From contig WQSX01000004.1 in the NCBI GenBank assembly GCA_009787625.1, positions 25,670-89,669 on the forward strand: a stretch of DNA of 64,000 nucleotides, given 5' to 3'. Positions 48,730 through 58,753 of the stretch are shown here, in pieces; within the stretch, counting starts at the first letter, position 1, and each line of letters begins with the position of its first letter. This stretch comes from Oscillospiraceae bacterium. GTDB lineage: Bacteria; Bacillota; Clostridia; Oscillospirales; Oscillospiraceae. The notes beneath the pieces are model-generated. The model saw only the letters and a program-made list of their open reading frames with translations, had not been told where the DNA came from and ran no database searches. Position numbers and translations under genes: made by a program.

Positions 48730-50340
48730 ATGAATTTAAAGCGTACAGAAATAGAAAACACTTTAGCATGGAAGAAAATGGGAATATCTCTTCCTCGGTT
48801 TTGTGTTTCTGAAATGTGTGTGCGTACTAAAGAAGCACCGCAGTGGGTGCATTTTGGTGCCGGGAATATCTTTAGGGCATTTATTGCGAGAATATCGCAG
48901 AATTTGCTCAATCTCGGCCTGGTGGAGAGTGGAATTGTTGCTGTTGAAACTTATGATTATGAGATAATCGACCGTGTATACAAGCCTTACTCCGACCTAT
49001 CACTCTTTGTGGGGCTTAAATCTGACGGTAACATGGATATGGAAGTGATTGCTTCGGTTGCTCGTTCACTTAACGCTGACTCTTCGGTTGAAAAAGATTG
49101 GTCGGCTTTGCATGATATTTTCAAAAATCCGGAGCTTCAGCTTGTGAGTGTTACCATTACTGAGAAGGGCTATGGTTTGTATGGTGCTGATGGGAAGCTT
49201 TTGGCGGTTGTTTCTGACGACATAAAAAGCGGCCCTTCGGCTCCGCGACATGCTATGAGCGTTGTGGCTGCTCTTCTGTATTCGCGTTTTCTCTCAGGAG
49301 GTGCGCCTCTTGCGCTTGTTAGTATGGACAATTGCAGTCGAAACGGCGAGGTGTTTTATAAAGCTGTTTATACTGTGGCAGAAGGCTGGTACAGAAATGG
49401 GCATGTGGATAGAGCGTTTTTGGATTACATTTCAGATGAAACGAAGGTAGCATTCCCATGGAGCATGATTGACAAAATTACACCTTATCCCGATGATAGC
49501 GTTTATAAAGAGTTGACTAGGCTTGGTTTAGAGGGCATGGAGCCTCTGACAACAAGCAAAAACTCATTCACAGCGCCCTTTGTGAATGCGGAAATTCCGG
49601 AGTACCTTGTCATTGAAGATAGTTTTCCTAACGGTCGTCCGCCGCTTGAAAAGGCGGGTGTTTACTTGACAGACAGGGAAACTGTCAATAAAACCGAAAA
49701 GATGAAGGTCACTACATGCCTAAACCCACTTCATACAGCACTTGCTGTGTTTGGGTGCCTGCTTGGATTTAAGAAGATATCAGACATGATGAATGATCAA
49801 GATATGGTTAATCTTGTTAACCGCTTGGGCTATACAGAGGGAATGCCTGTGGTGACAGACCCCAAGATTATTAGACCGCGAGCTTTCATAAAGGAAGTTT
49901 TGGAAAAACGCTTGCCAAACCCGTTTTTGCCCGACACCCCTCAGCGAATCGCTACAGACACAAGTCAAAAAATGGCAATAAGATTTGGTGAAACAATAAG
50001 GGCATATATGGAGTCGGAAGCTCTCGATACCGCAGAGCTTACGGTTATCCCGCTTGTAATAGCGGGTTGGCTCAGATACTTGCTCGCAGTGGACGATAAC
50101 GGCAACGAAATGCCTCTAAGTCCCGACCCGGCTCTCGGTGAATTGACGGCTTTACTTTCCGATATCTGTGTTGGCGTGCCAAATATAGCCGGCGGGCAAC
50201 TTTACCCAATTCTCTCAAATGCACAAATTTTCGGTGTGAATCTCTTTGATGCCGGGTTAGGCGAAAAAGTCATAAAGATATTTAACGAGCTAATCGCCAA
50301 ACCCGGAGCAGTGCGCGAAGTTGTTAGGAAGTATACGTAA
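48730..50340 (+). CDS. uxuB: Mannitol dehydrogenase family protein, probable fructuronate reductase
   Basis: VHFGAGNIFRAFIARI, VSVTITEKGYGL, SMDNCSRNGEVF, directly after uxuA. Confidence 0.9.
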   Translation: MNLKRTEIENTLAWKKMGISLPRFCVSEMCVRTKEAPQWVHFGAGNIFRAFIARISQNLLNLGLVESGIVAVETYDYEIIDRVYKPYSDLSLFVGLKSDGNMDMEVIASVARSLNADSSVEKDWSALHDIFKNPELQLVSVTITEKGYGLYGADGKLLAVVSDDIKSGPSAPRHAMSVVAALLYSRFLSGGAPLALVSMDNCSRNGEVFYKAVYTVAEGWYRNGHVDRAFLDYISDETKVAFPWSMIDKITPYPDDSVYKELTRLGLEGMEPLTTSKNSFTAPFVNAEIPEYLVIEDSFPNGRPPLEKAGVYLTDRETVNKTEKMKVTTCLNPLHTALAVFGCLLGFKKISDMMNDQDMVNLVNRLGYTEGMPVVTDPKIIRPRAFIKEVLEKRLPNPFLPDTPQRIATDTSQKMAIRFGETIRAYMESEALDTAELTVIPLVIAGWLRYLLAVDDNGNEMPLSPDPALGELTALLSDICVGVPNIAGGQLYPILSNAQIFGVNLFDAGLGEKVIKIFNELIAKPGAVREVVRKYT

Positions 50341-50355
50341 CGAATTACTAATTAC

Positions 50356-50988
50356 TCAGCACGCCAGCTGTTTTGCTGTTTCTGCCGCTGAAGCTGCATC
50401 TGCTGTGTATGAGTCGGCACCTATTTCATCACAAAAACTCTGTGTTATCGGGGCTCCCCCGATCATTACTTTCACCTTGTTTCTCACCCCTGCAGCACTC
50501 AGAGCGTCTATTACAACCTTTTGCTCATTCATAGTTGTTGTAAGCAAAGCTGATAGGCAGAGTATTGATGGCTGATGTTCTTTAACTGCATCAATTATCT
50601 TATCTTCATGAACGTCTACGCCCAAGTCAATAACTTCAAAGCCTGCACCTTCAAGCATCATCTTTACAAGGTTTTTACCGATATCATGCAAATCGCCCTT
50701 TACCGTGCAGATTACTATTTTTCCTATAGATTCCACGCCTTCTTCAAGCAGTTTTGCCTTCAGGACCTCTGTTCCTCTGTTTAGTGCTCTTGCAGCCATG
50801 AGTACTTCAGGAACAAATACCTCATTGTTTTTGAACTTAACACCAAGTTCGCCCATGCCTTTTAGAAGTCCCTTATCCAGAATTTCCTGTGCAGGGATTG
50901 AGCTTTCAATGGCTTCCTGCACATATGAAACAACCTCTTTTGCCTTTCCGTTGTATAGTGATACTGCAATGTTTTCTAATAATTCCAT
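50356..50988 (-). CDS. Methyltransferase cognate corrinoid protein (MtaC/MtbC-like)
   Basis: GKIVICTVKGDLHDIGKNLVKMMLEGAGFEVIDLG (DxHxxG cobalamin motif); N-terminal four-helix cap. Confidence 0.94.
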   Translation of the reverse strand: MELLENIAVSLYNGKAKEVVSYVQEAIESSIPAQEILDKGLLKGMGELGVKFKNNEVFVPEVLMAARALNRGTEVLKAKLLEEGVESIGKIVICTVKGDLHDIGKNLVKMMLEGAGFEVIDLGVDVHEDKIIDAVKEHQPSILCLSALLTTTMNEQKVVIDALSAAGVRNKVKVMIGGAPITQSFCDEIGADSYTADAASAAETAKQLAC

Positions 50989-51000
50989 AGTTTTATTCTC

Positions 51001-52380
51001 CTACATGTCATATTTTTTGGGATCCAATTTTTCGCAATCGCCAATGATATTTTCTGTGAATTCGCCCACATCGTCGGGGAGTTCTTCCACACTTTCTGTA
51101 ATATTGTCAAGCCATGAGAGTTCTTTGTCATCGAGCTTAAGTTCACCACTCTTATATGCCTTTTCAATGTGTGCTGCCGCTAATAGTGCTGCTTTTTTAG
51201 TGCGGCTGAAGCGACCTTCTACCTTTACAAGTTCTTTTGAAATATTCAGGGCTACATCCGGTCTGAGCACATATGCCTGAGGGTCAAGGCTACTATCACT
51301 ATCAGCATGTAAATCTCGAAGCATTTCAGCAGTCTTATGATCTTTTGCCGATGCTTCGTTTAGTAGCCGGCAATCATAGGCAAGCTGTTCCAGTGAAACC
51401 GTCGGTGCCATACCTCCGAGAAGTTTTATGTTTTGTACTGATTCGTTACTCCACAAATCTGCTACACAAGCCGCAACATTACCAATGGGCGACAGATGTG
51501 CACAGGCAGAACTCTTACCTTCCATAGAGATAGGTGTTCCTGTAATAGCCTTTATGTAGACACCTTCGTAGCCACAGTCTTTGTGAGGGCCTACCGCTCC
51601 GCACTCCAGGGCAACAAGGCTTCGTACAACGGTAACAACTCTGACCACTGCGGCAAACACTTTTGGAATATAGCTTTTGTCTGCGAGAACCATCGCTGTA
51701 TTTCCAAAGCCACAGGCTGTATCACCCGATGCTACTGCACCTGTTTTATTTGCTATTTTCACTATCTCTGTCCAGAGCACTTCCATATCTCTGCAGCCCA
51801 GCACTCCGAGTGCAAATATCGACTTTGCGATATCACAATACATTATCGCATCATCGTGTACTTCCTTGCCGCCCACAGATTCTATGGCAAGTAGTTCAGC
51901 TCCCGCGTTGGCGCAACCTTCAAAGGTTTTCAGCATTGCATCCCACTGCTTTCCGCGCCACATATGCTCCAGTCCATCTCCTTCGCGGATGTCATTTGGT
52001 GTGATTCTTACCGCACCTTTGAGACCGTGTTTGATTTCGTATTCTTTCATGATATCTACAACAACTTTGCTGACTTCAATGCCCCACTGAGGGTTTTCAG
52101 TCATAGGCGGCAACGTCTCGATTTCTGCGATAACTCCGGGTACTTGCAACTCCCTCGCCCTATCACATATGCCTGTTATTATCTCCTTATAATTGCGTAA
52201 GACATCAGACATCGTATCTTTTGTTATAAGCATCGGCGGCAACGTGAAGTTCACCTCCGGGTATACAACCCCTCCTCCGATTGACATGCCATTTTTTAGG
52301 GTTACAGGGTAAATTGCTTTGCCGAATATGAACTCCGACAGGTCGTTATATGCTGTTTTGGTATATTTAGTAATACTCAT
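51001..52380 (-). CDS. MtaB-like methanol:corrinoid methyltransferase
   Basis: Full-length resemblance to MtaB; the LLAIESVGGKEV, SGDTACGFGNT and GPHKDCGYEGV regions retain Glu/Cys/Cys corresponding to the MtaB zinc ligands. Confidence 0.9.
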   Translation of the reverse strand: MSITKYTKTAYNDLSEFIFGKAIYPVTLKNGMSIGGGVVYPEVNFTLPPMLITKDTMSDVLRNYKEIITGICDRARELQVPGVIAEIETLPPMTENPQWGIEVSKVVVDIMKEYEIKHGLKGAVRITPNDIREGDGLEHMWRGKQWDAMLKTFEGCANAGAELLAIESVGGKEVHDDAIMYCDIAKSIFALGVLGCRDMEVLWTEIVKIANKTGAVASGDTACGFGNTAMVLADKSYIPKVFAAVVRVVTVVRSLVALECGAVGPHKDCGYEGVYIKAITGTPISMEGKSSACAHLSPIGNVAACVADLWSNESVQNIKLLGGMAPTVSLEQLAYDCRLLNEASAKDHKTAEMLRDLHADSDSSLDPQAYVLRPDVALNISKELVKVEGRFSRTKKAALLAAAHIEKAYKSGELKLDDKELSWLDNITESVEELPDDVGEFTENIIGDCEKLDPKKYDM

Positions 52381-53596
52381 CCACTACCTCCATTGTTGTT
52401 TTAACCCAATTTATCAAATTCTGCGGCTTATATCCGACAGTACTGATGTCTTTGAGGACGAACTCATAAGGACAACCGTTCTTTTTACAAGCCTCAATAA
52501 CCTTTTTGATTTCATTACGTACCGCTTCCCTATCAAATGTGCCTGCTACAGCGGCAGGGAGTGGCTTGTGTGCATAGACGTAATCTTTGCCTATCTGCTC
52601 TGCATTTGCCTCGGGGTCTGTTTTGAGCGGAACTCCGATTTTTCTTAAGTTGGGGATTGTTTTTAGCGAATCGTATTTTCCAAGCATGGATTCGCAGCAT
52701 CCATAATAGACCAGTCCGCATTTTTCAAAAAGTGGTTTTGCATATTGCAGTTCGAAGTCATCCCACATGGCGGGAGAAACTTCGGTGAAAATCTGCGCCA
52801 TACCGCGAATCCAAACATTTTTAAGAGTTGTCTGCCCACCTTCCTTTGGAGCAAGCCCCGACACATATCCGGGGGTGCAATGCAGATCCGCTACGTTACT
52901 ATCCAAAAGCTGAAGCGCCTCCATTTGGTTCATCACCGAAAGTCCAAAATCTGTAAATCTTTGAATTGTGCGATGCATAAGGTCGGGGTCATCCAGTAAA
53001 TCCATCAGCACCGGGATAACGCCGCGATAATATGGAATTTTATCCCAAGGTGGGTGGTAGACGAAATATCCTCGCATTTCAACCGGCAAAATACCATCGA
53101 GTATATCGCTCGCTTTCTCGAACAGCTGTTTATCCAAAGCTGTATCAACGGTTACAACAGGCTCTGTGAGTGCTTCTACCTTTTCCATGGTGTCCAGCTG
53201 GTCGATAAAGTTATGCGATATTATGTGATTTGCGCTGTCGGTTATCTGGGTGTGCGCCTTAACGTCCAATCCCATGCTACCTATAGTATGGGTTTTTGGG
53301 ATATAGTAGACGGGGTCTACAACCATATCTGCCTGAATATATTCCCAGCTATAGAGCGTTTGCCTGAAAAAATTCTCCATTTTCTGAGCAAACTCATCTT
53401 CACACTGCAAAGCTAATTTGCCGTCTATATCCATCTCATGCCACGGAATCTCACCGAGCCACACAATGGGTCTCCGCACTTTAAGGTCATTTATGTCCCT
53501 TGCGCGATCGCGGCGTTCCTTTTGTACCGGCAGAGCTGCAATTTCAGCATATTTTTTTGCAAGTTCTCTCAGTATTTGCTTATCTTTATTATCCAT
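52367..53596 (-). CDS. Uroporphyrinogen decarboxylase (URO-D) family protein, probable methyltransferase-associated
   Basis: RRPIVWLGEIPWHEMDIDG...YYGCCESMLGKYDSLKTIPNLRKIGV; overlaps mtaB-like gene by 14 bp. Confidence 0.82.
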   Translation of the reverse strand: MDNKDKQILRELAKKYAEIAALPVQKERRDRARDINDLKVRRPIVWLGEIPWHEMDIDGKLALQCEDEFAQKMENFFRQTLYSWEYIQADMVVDPVYYIPKTHTIGSMGLDVKAHTQITDSANHIISHNFIDQLDTMEKVEALTEPVVTVDTALDKQLFEKASDILDGILPVEMRGYFVYHPPWDKIPYYRGVIPVLMDLLDDPDLMHRTIQRFTDFGLSVMNQMEALQLLDSNVADLHCTPGYVSGLAPKEGGQTTLKNVWIRGMAQIFTEVSPAMWDDFELQYAKPLFEKCGLVYYGCCESMLGKYDSLKTIPNLRKIGVPLKTDPEANAEQIGKDYVYAHKPLPAAVAGTFDREAVRNEIKKVIEACKKNGCPYEFVLKDISTVGYKPQNLINWVKTTMEVVDEYY

Positions 53597-55649
53597 TCAC
53601 CTGTCCTCCTATAAATACAATTCTGCTCTCATTTTGTCCGAGACTTACTTCGAGACGCAGACGGCCATCAGCTAATACTTTAGAGGCGTCCGCACCGTCT
53701 ACATTGCCATATTTCACATCAGAGGGGTTCGTGTAATACACCGCCACAGTCGGTTCGCGTGTAAAAAATACAACTATCCCCCGTCCGGTTTTGTGATTTA
53801 TTTTTTCATAAACCTCCGGGCTCGCACCTGTAAAGCCCTGATGTTTTGGATATGCATTTGTCACATCGTCTGCAACTTGCTTATATTTTTCAAGAGTGTC
53901 CGCAAAAAGCTTTATTTCTTCCTCGGTAAGTGAATGCAAATCACCCCATATGCCATTGCCGCCCAGCACAAGTGAGGCTAAAGTCTCATTTTGCGATGAA
54001 ATCGGCGCATCCGGCAGAAAGTGTGTTAAAAATAGAATTGACGGGATAATTTTATCGTATTGCAGTGCTTGGCGGCACACACGATTTCGGGCTGAACCCG
54101 GATAGAAGAATACATTCCAGTTGTCTTTATATGTCTCTTTTGCATTTGGGATATCAAAATCGTGATAGTACGGACCATTATTCATGTGGAAAAACTTGCC
54201 CGCTGACAAGAAGTCAAGCCCTACATATCGCCTTCCCTCAGTTACATCTAAGTCCACGATAGCTCCCGGCAGACGACGCCCTACCTCTGCGGCTATATGC
54301 GTGAGTGCCATGCCGCATTTGAAGCGAAAGTTTATCTCACGTTCCTCCGGAGTAGACTCTTCCCCTCCGTGATGATGGTTCGGCGAATTACATCCCGACA
54401 TATCAACGGCATCCCACTTGAAATACCGAACATCGTATCGCTCTCCAACTTCCACGAGTTTTTCGATAAACCAATCTCTATAATCAGACACAAGACACAT
54501 GCCGAAGCTCTCCTCCGTCTCCCAGACAGGCCCTATATTTACATCTTGCCCGTCCACTTGCTTGCGGTATTCAGGGTGAGCACTTCCCACTTGAGAGTTC
54601 ACTGCCGCTGCAGCCGGATTAAACCACAGCCCAAGAGTCATTCCGTATTTTTTCAGCAGCGCCCGAACCTCGGCTAAATCATCGGGGAAACGTGTCAAAT
54701 CCACATCCCAGTCTCCCGTAGAGCGATACCAGCCCGTATCTATTACAAAAACATCTATACCCATACGGTGGGCAATGTCAATTTCTTTGCACATCTGCCG
54801 AGTATTCATATCTTGCAGGTACTTGCGATTCCTGAATGCCTTATTCCGCTCTTGATTATTCCACGTATTGTAGAAGATATATGGCTTTCTTGAGGCGGGA
54901 GAATCGGAGAGGTTGTGCAAAATAAATTGGCGGTACATGGGGAGAATTTCATCACTTGCACAAACACCAAGGTGAAACCATGGAGTTATGTAGGGTGTTG
55001 CGTCATCGAAATATTCATTGTTGCAATAGGTGCCTTCCACGCACTCCAAGCTAACACTCAGCGATGAAGAACTTTTATCTGCGTTATACATTTTATCTAT
55101 TTTATACGCAAAAAATCTGTCTGTGTATTCACCCCCGTGCTCGTAGGCACATATTATGGCGTGGTCGCCATTTTCAGCCATGATGCTGGGTCCGGCAAAT
55201 AAAATTGTTTCTTCTGCAAAGACTGTTTCAGGGCGTGGCTGTAAGTGTGGCAGATATGCATGACCTGTGCTTTCATATTGGTTAAGTTGGATTTCCGTGA
55301 TGGTGCTATCTGTCGGCAAAATGAAGCATGTGTACATAAAATTGTCCTGTTTATCAGCTTTTGTCAGTCTGTTCCCGCTACCTTTCAAGCAATGTCTAAT
55401 GCGGATAAATGGTGAATCCGGATAGTGGCGAATGCTTATCTCTAATTCTGCCGTAGCTGAAAAGTGTAAGGTACTTTCCACTTCTCCACTTTCCAGAGAG
55501 ATGAATTTCCACTCCTTTATAAGTGTCTTGTTCACCTCCACCTGCGGTAGCACTATACTTCGCCTCTTTCCAAAAGCCTCTAAACTTAGGCATAATCCAT
55601 TGAAACTGAGCTCATAGTAACTGTTTTTATAAATATGTACTTGTGACAT
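53589..55649 (-). CDS. GH36-type glycoside hydrolase (alpha-galactosidase-like)
   Basis: VFVIDTGWYRSTGDWDVDLTRFPDDLAEVRALLKKYGMTLGLWFNP; VRYFKWDAVDM. Confidence 0.87.
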   Translation of the reverse strand: MSQVHIYKNSYYELSFNGLCLSLEAFGKRRSIVLPQVEVNKTLIKEWKFISLESGEVESTLHFSATAELEISIRHYPDSPFIRIRHCLKGSGNRLTKADKQDNFMYTCFILPTDSTITEIQLNQYESTGHAYLPHLQPRPETVFAEETILFAGPSIMAENGDHAIICAYEHGGEYTDRFFAYKIDKMYNADKSSSSLSVSLECVEGTYCNNEYFDDATPYITPWFHLGVCASDEILPMYRQFILHNLSDSPASRKPYIFYNTWNNQERNKAFRNRKYLQDMNTRQMCKEIDIAHRMGIDVFVIDTGWYRSTGDWDVDLTRFPDDLAEVRALLKKYGMTLGLWFNPAAAAVNSQVGSAHPEYRKQVDGQDVNIGPVWETEESFGMCLVSDYRDWFIEKLVEVGERYDVRYFKWDAVDMSGCNSPNHHHGGEESTPEEREINFRFKCGMALTHIAAEVGRRLPGAIVDLDVTEGRRYVGLDFLSAGKFFHMNNGPYYHDFDIPNAKETYKDNWNVFFYPGSARNRVCRQALQYDKIIPSILFLTHFLPDAPISSQNETLASLVLGGNGIWGDLHSLTEEEIKLFADTLEKYKQVADDVTNAYPKHQGFTGASPEVYEKINHKTGRGIVVFFTREPTVAVYYTNPSDVKYGNVDGADASKVLADGRLRLEVSLGQNESRIVFIGGQVNG

Positions 55650-57693
55650 CGGTTATATCCTCCTGAGTGTGAACTGTGTAATCTTTCGCCGGTATGTTTG
55701 CTTTGAATGTGATTTTTTGCATATCTACCCTGTAATCGGAAATTAGCATGGGTTTTGATGATGTTATAAAGTCTTTGCCGTTTCGCTTTAGAGAAAACCC
55801 TCCATGGGTGTTGAGCGAATAAAGTGCGTCTGCCATGGGGAATGCTTCTATTTTTGCTCCGGGTAGCCTCATATTGCCAAAACAGATTCCACCCTCCGGG
55901 GCAACATAGATGTATTCGCAAATTGGTATGTAGGCTAAAAGTGCTCCCCATGTGTAAAATGGATCTGCATTTATTTTGTCGTCCCCATCTCCCGTGATAC
56001 TGTTGTAGTTTTCATGAATGTGGTTTTCACCCTCCCATTCGCCCATAAAGAGGTTTAGCCCTTTTTCGGCAAATTTCGCAGAAACTTCATCCTTTCCTGC
56101 ACGCCGTAAACCCTCATATACCAAATAGTTCATCGGCCCCCATATTCTGCCGCGCCAGTAGTCTTGGTCAAAATATGCACTTTGTTCTTTTGAAATGCTC
56201 GGTATTATATATTCGCCCCAAAATTGAGCTTCGTCTAATAAGTTTTTGTGAACCATCGCATCAATTTGCTCACTATCTGCAATTCCTGCAAGTAATGGAT
56301 AAAAGTTTGTGGGCGAGAATCTATAGTCTTTTTCCCCATTCCAATGCGTGTTACAGTACATTCCGGCTTCAGGGTCATACATACGGCTATTCATTAGGGT
56401 CTTGACTCTCTCATATTCCTCTCGGAGCAGTTTTGCCTCTTCACTTTTGCCAAGTTCATCTGCCATTGCTGCGATGGATTGACAATCTAAAGCGTACAGC
56501 GCATTTAACCCCACGTCGTTTAATTCCAAAGTGTGGGTCTGCTCGTTGAAAACTACATCATCGTACATCGGACTGTTGTCGAGCCCTGATTCATACATTG
56601 CTGTCAGATGTGTGTTGCCGCTGTCAAAGTATCCGCGCTCTATGCCATTGGGGATAGGGTCTGAGCCCCATTCCAAAAGCCCATCTCCATTGCCGTCTCT
56701 GTGCTTAAACCACCAACGGTTCCAACTTAGCAGTAGCGGGTAGTATTTTTTAAGTAGGTCGATATCACCAAATTGTCGATACAGCTTGAGCACACAGTAC
56801 GAGCCCACCGGTGGCTGGGAGCGATCCGGACTACCTCCGCGCTGAGAGCCGAAGTTGGGGATCATTCCTGCCTCTGTAATTTCGGCAAAGATTGATTCAA
56901 GTTGCTGATATGCAAGTTGTTTGCTGATAGAGCCTGCCATAAGTCCCGCAAAAAATGTGTCCCACTCAAAGAGCACATAGGAGCCAAAGCCTTTTCCGTT
57001 TCGTGTACACCATGTGCGTGTCACCGGTACACATATCCTGTCTTTGACCGGCTCATATATGGTATTCCATATGAGGGATTTCCATATGCTCTCAGACGAA
57101 TCCCTTAACCACCCGTCCGAAGCTGCCGCATGGCTTTTATGGTTTTCGCATTTTTCGCTTATAAAAGATTCGGCTTTTTTTGATGAAATATTGCATAATA
57201 ACCTGACAGTTGAGTCTGTTTTTATAGGAACTCCAAGTGTTTCTGTGTAAATTTTCACACTGTCATCTCGTTCGCCTTGTATCTCAATTGTGAAACTATT
57301 TACTTTTAATGTGTTGCCGCTTGCAGAGATTTCGCCCGGTTTGCCCCACAATATCAGCGGTGAAATATAGAAAATAATGTCATTACGTTTTACACCCGTT
57401 TCAGTGTGTTTTGGGGTCAGCTCCATGACAAAAGATTCGCCGTCGCTCGCAAATACCATTTTAAATTCAAAATCAAAGTAGCAAAAATCAATTTCAAAAT
57501 AACTGCCATCTTCCGCATGGGGGCCGAAGCGCTTTATATTTCGATAGGCTTCCTCGTGATTATCTTGGTTAATCCACAGCATGTCTGACAGTAAAAATTT
57601 TTGTGTTTTATCATATAGTCCAACGCGCACACAGCTCAAATCCGGCATATGCACCACGCTGTTTAATCCTTTTGCATGGTAAGTGTTCCACAT
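55627..57693 (-). CDS. GH63/trehalase-like (MGH1-type) glycoside hydrolase
   Basis: YVLFEWDTFFAGLMAGSISKQLAYQQLESIFAEITEAGMIPNFGSQRGGSPDRSQPPVGSY...QDYWRGRIWGPMNYLVYEGLRR. Confidence 0.87.
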   Translation of the reverse strand: MWNTYHAKGLNSVVHMPDLSCVRVGLYDKTQKFLLSDMLWINQDNHEEAYRNIKRFGPHAEDGSYFEIDFCYFDFEFKMVFASDGESFVMELTPKHTETGVKRNDIIFYISPLILWGKPGEISASGNTLKVNSFTIEIQGERDDSVKIYTETLGVPIKTDSTVRLLCNISSKKAESFISEKCENHKSHAAASDGWLRDSSESIWKSLIWNTIYEPVKDRICVPVTRTWCTRNGKGFGSYVLFEWDTFFAGLMAGSISKQLAYQQLESIFAEITEAGMIPNFGSQRGGSPDRSQPPVGSYCVLKLYRQFGDIDLLKKYYPLLLSWNRWWFKHRDGNGDGLLEWGSDPIPNGIERGYFDSGNTHLTAMYESGLDNSPMYDDVVFNEQTHTLELNDVGLNALYALDCQSIAAMADELGKSEEAKLLREEYERVKTLMNSRMYDPEAGMYCNTHWNGEKDYRFSPTNFYPLLAGIADSEQIDAMVHKNLLDEAQFWGEYIIPSISKEQSAYFDQDYWRGRIWGPMNYLVYEGLRRAGKDEVSAKFAEKGLNLFMGEWEGENHIHENYNSITGDGDDKINADPFYTWGALLAYIPICEYIYVAPEGGICFGNMRLPGAKIEAFPMADALYSLNTHGGFSLKRNGKDFITSSKPMLISDYRVDMQKITFKANIPAKDYTVHTQEDITDVTSTYL

Positions 57694-57744
57694 AGAAACC
57701 TCCTTATTTCATACAGCACGTATCAATAAATCTGATCTGATACA

Positions 57745-57909
57745 TCAGAGCCATTTGCCTACAAAATCATAGGCCGTGGCACCGTCCCACCTGTGTTTAC
57801 CATCAAATACATGATGTGAGAGTTTATTTTTCGCTTTAAAGGCATATTCTCTTTGCGTGCTCTCAAAAACATGCTCAATATGAGCTATTGATGTGAAGTA
57901 TTTTTCCAT
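57745..57909 (-). CDS. Small ORF (54 aa) within the operon, possibly the remnant of a larger gene
   Basis: MEKYFTSIAHIEHVFESTQREYAFKAKNKLSHHVFDGKHRWDGATAYDFVGKWL; RBS GGGGAGAG; below the ORF-track length cutoff. Confidence 0.5.
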   Translation of the reverse strand: MEKYFTSIAHIEHVFESTQREYAFKAKNKLSHHVFDGKHRWDGATAYDFVGKWL

Positions 57910-57917
57910 ACTCTCCC

Positions 57918-58736
57918 CTATCCCTTTAAGCCTGAGAATGTTATACCTTCTATGAAATACCGCTGTGCGACAAAGAAAACAATTATCATCGGTAAAACGG
58001 CTACGGTTGACGCCGCCATAAGCTGATTTATACTTGCGGTAAACTGCCCTACGAAAATCTGAAGACCCAGAGAAACAGTTCTCATGTATGGGTCGGCAAG
58101 GTAGAGGAGTGGTCCGATAAAATCATTCCATGCCGCCATAAAAGTGAAAACACCAACAGCACAGAGTGCAGGCTTTGACATTGGCAGGATTATTTTTACA
58201 TAGATTGTGAAGTAGTTTGCACCGTCTACCAGAGCCGCTTCATCGTACTCCTTTGGAATGCCGAAGTAAAACTGCCGCATTAGAAACACATTAAAGGCAT
58301 GTCCAAAAAACGAAGGCAAAATAAGAGGCCAAAACGTGTTGAATGCCCCCACAGCCTGCCAGCCTATAAACTGAGGAATCATCACAACTGTGAAAGGTAT
58401 CATAAGGGTGGATAGTAGCAATCCAAACCAGACATCTCTACCCGGAAACTTCAGACGGGCAAATCCAAAAGCGACAAAGCTTGAACTTAAAACTGCGCCA
58501 ATCACCGATGTTACAGCCACAAACCCCGAATTTAGGAAATATCTCGCAAATGGTGCTCGGTCAAGTGCCGCGCGATAGTTATCCAGATTTATATTACTTG
58601 GCAGCCATTGCATAGGTAATGTCATAATTTCACGGTCGGTCATAAACGAGCCTCTAATCAGCCAGAAAAACGGAAAAAGCATCAGCGCAGACATTAAGAC
58701 AAGAAGTATAATACTAATTATGTTGACTTTTTTCAT
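57918..58736 (-). CDS. Carbohydrate ABC transporter permease (MalG/AraQ-like)
   Basis: Multi-TM; EYDEAALVDGANYFTIYVKIILPMSKPAL (EAA loop). Confidence 0.95.
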   Translation of the reverse strand: MKKVNIISIILLVLMSALMLFPFFWLIRGSFMTDREIMTLPMQWLPSNINLDNYRAALDRAPFARYFLNSGFVAVTSVIGAVLSSSFVAFGFARLKFPGRDVWFGLLLSTLMIPFTVVMIPQFIGWQAVGAFNTFWPLILPSFFGHAFNVFLMRQFYFGIPKEYDEAALVDGANYFTIYVKIILPMSKPALCAVGVFTFMAAWNDFIGPLLYLADPYMRTVSLGLQIFVGQFTASINQLMAASTVAVLPMIIVFFVAQRYFIEGITFSGLKG

Positions 58737-58753
58737 TTATACACTTCTCCCCT

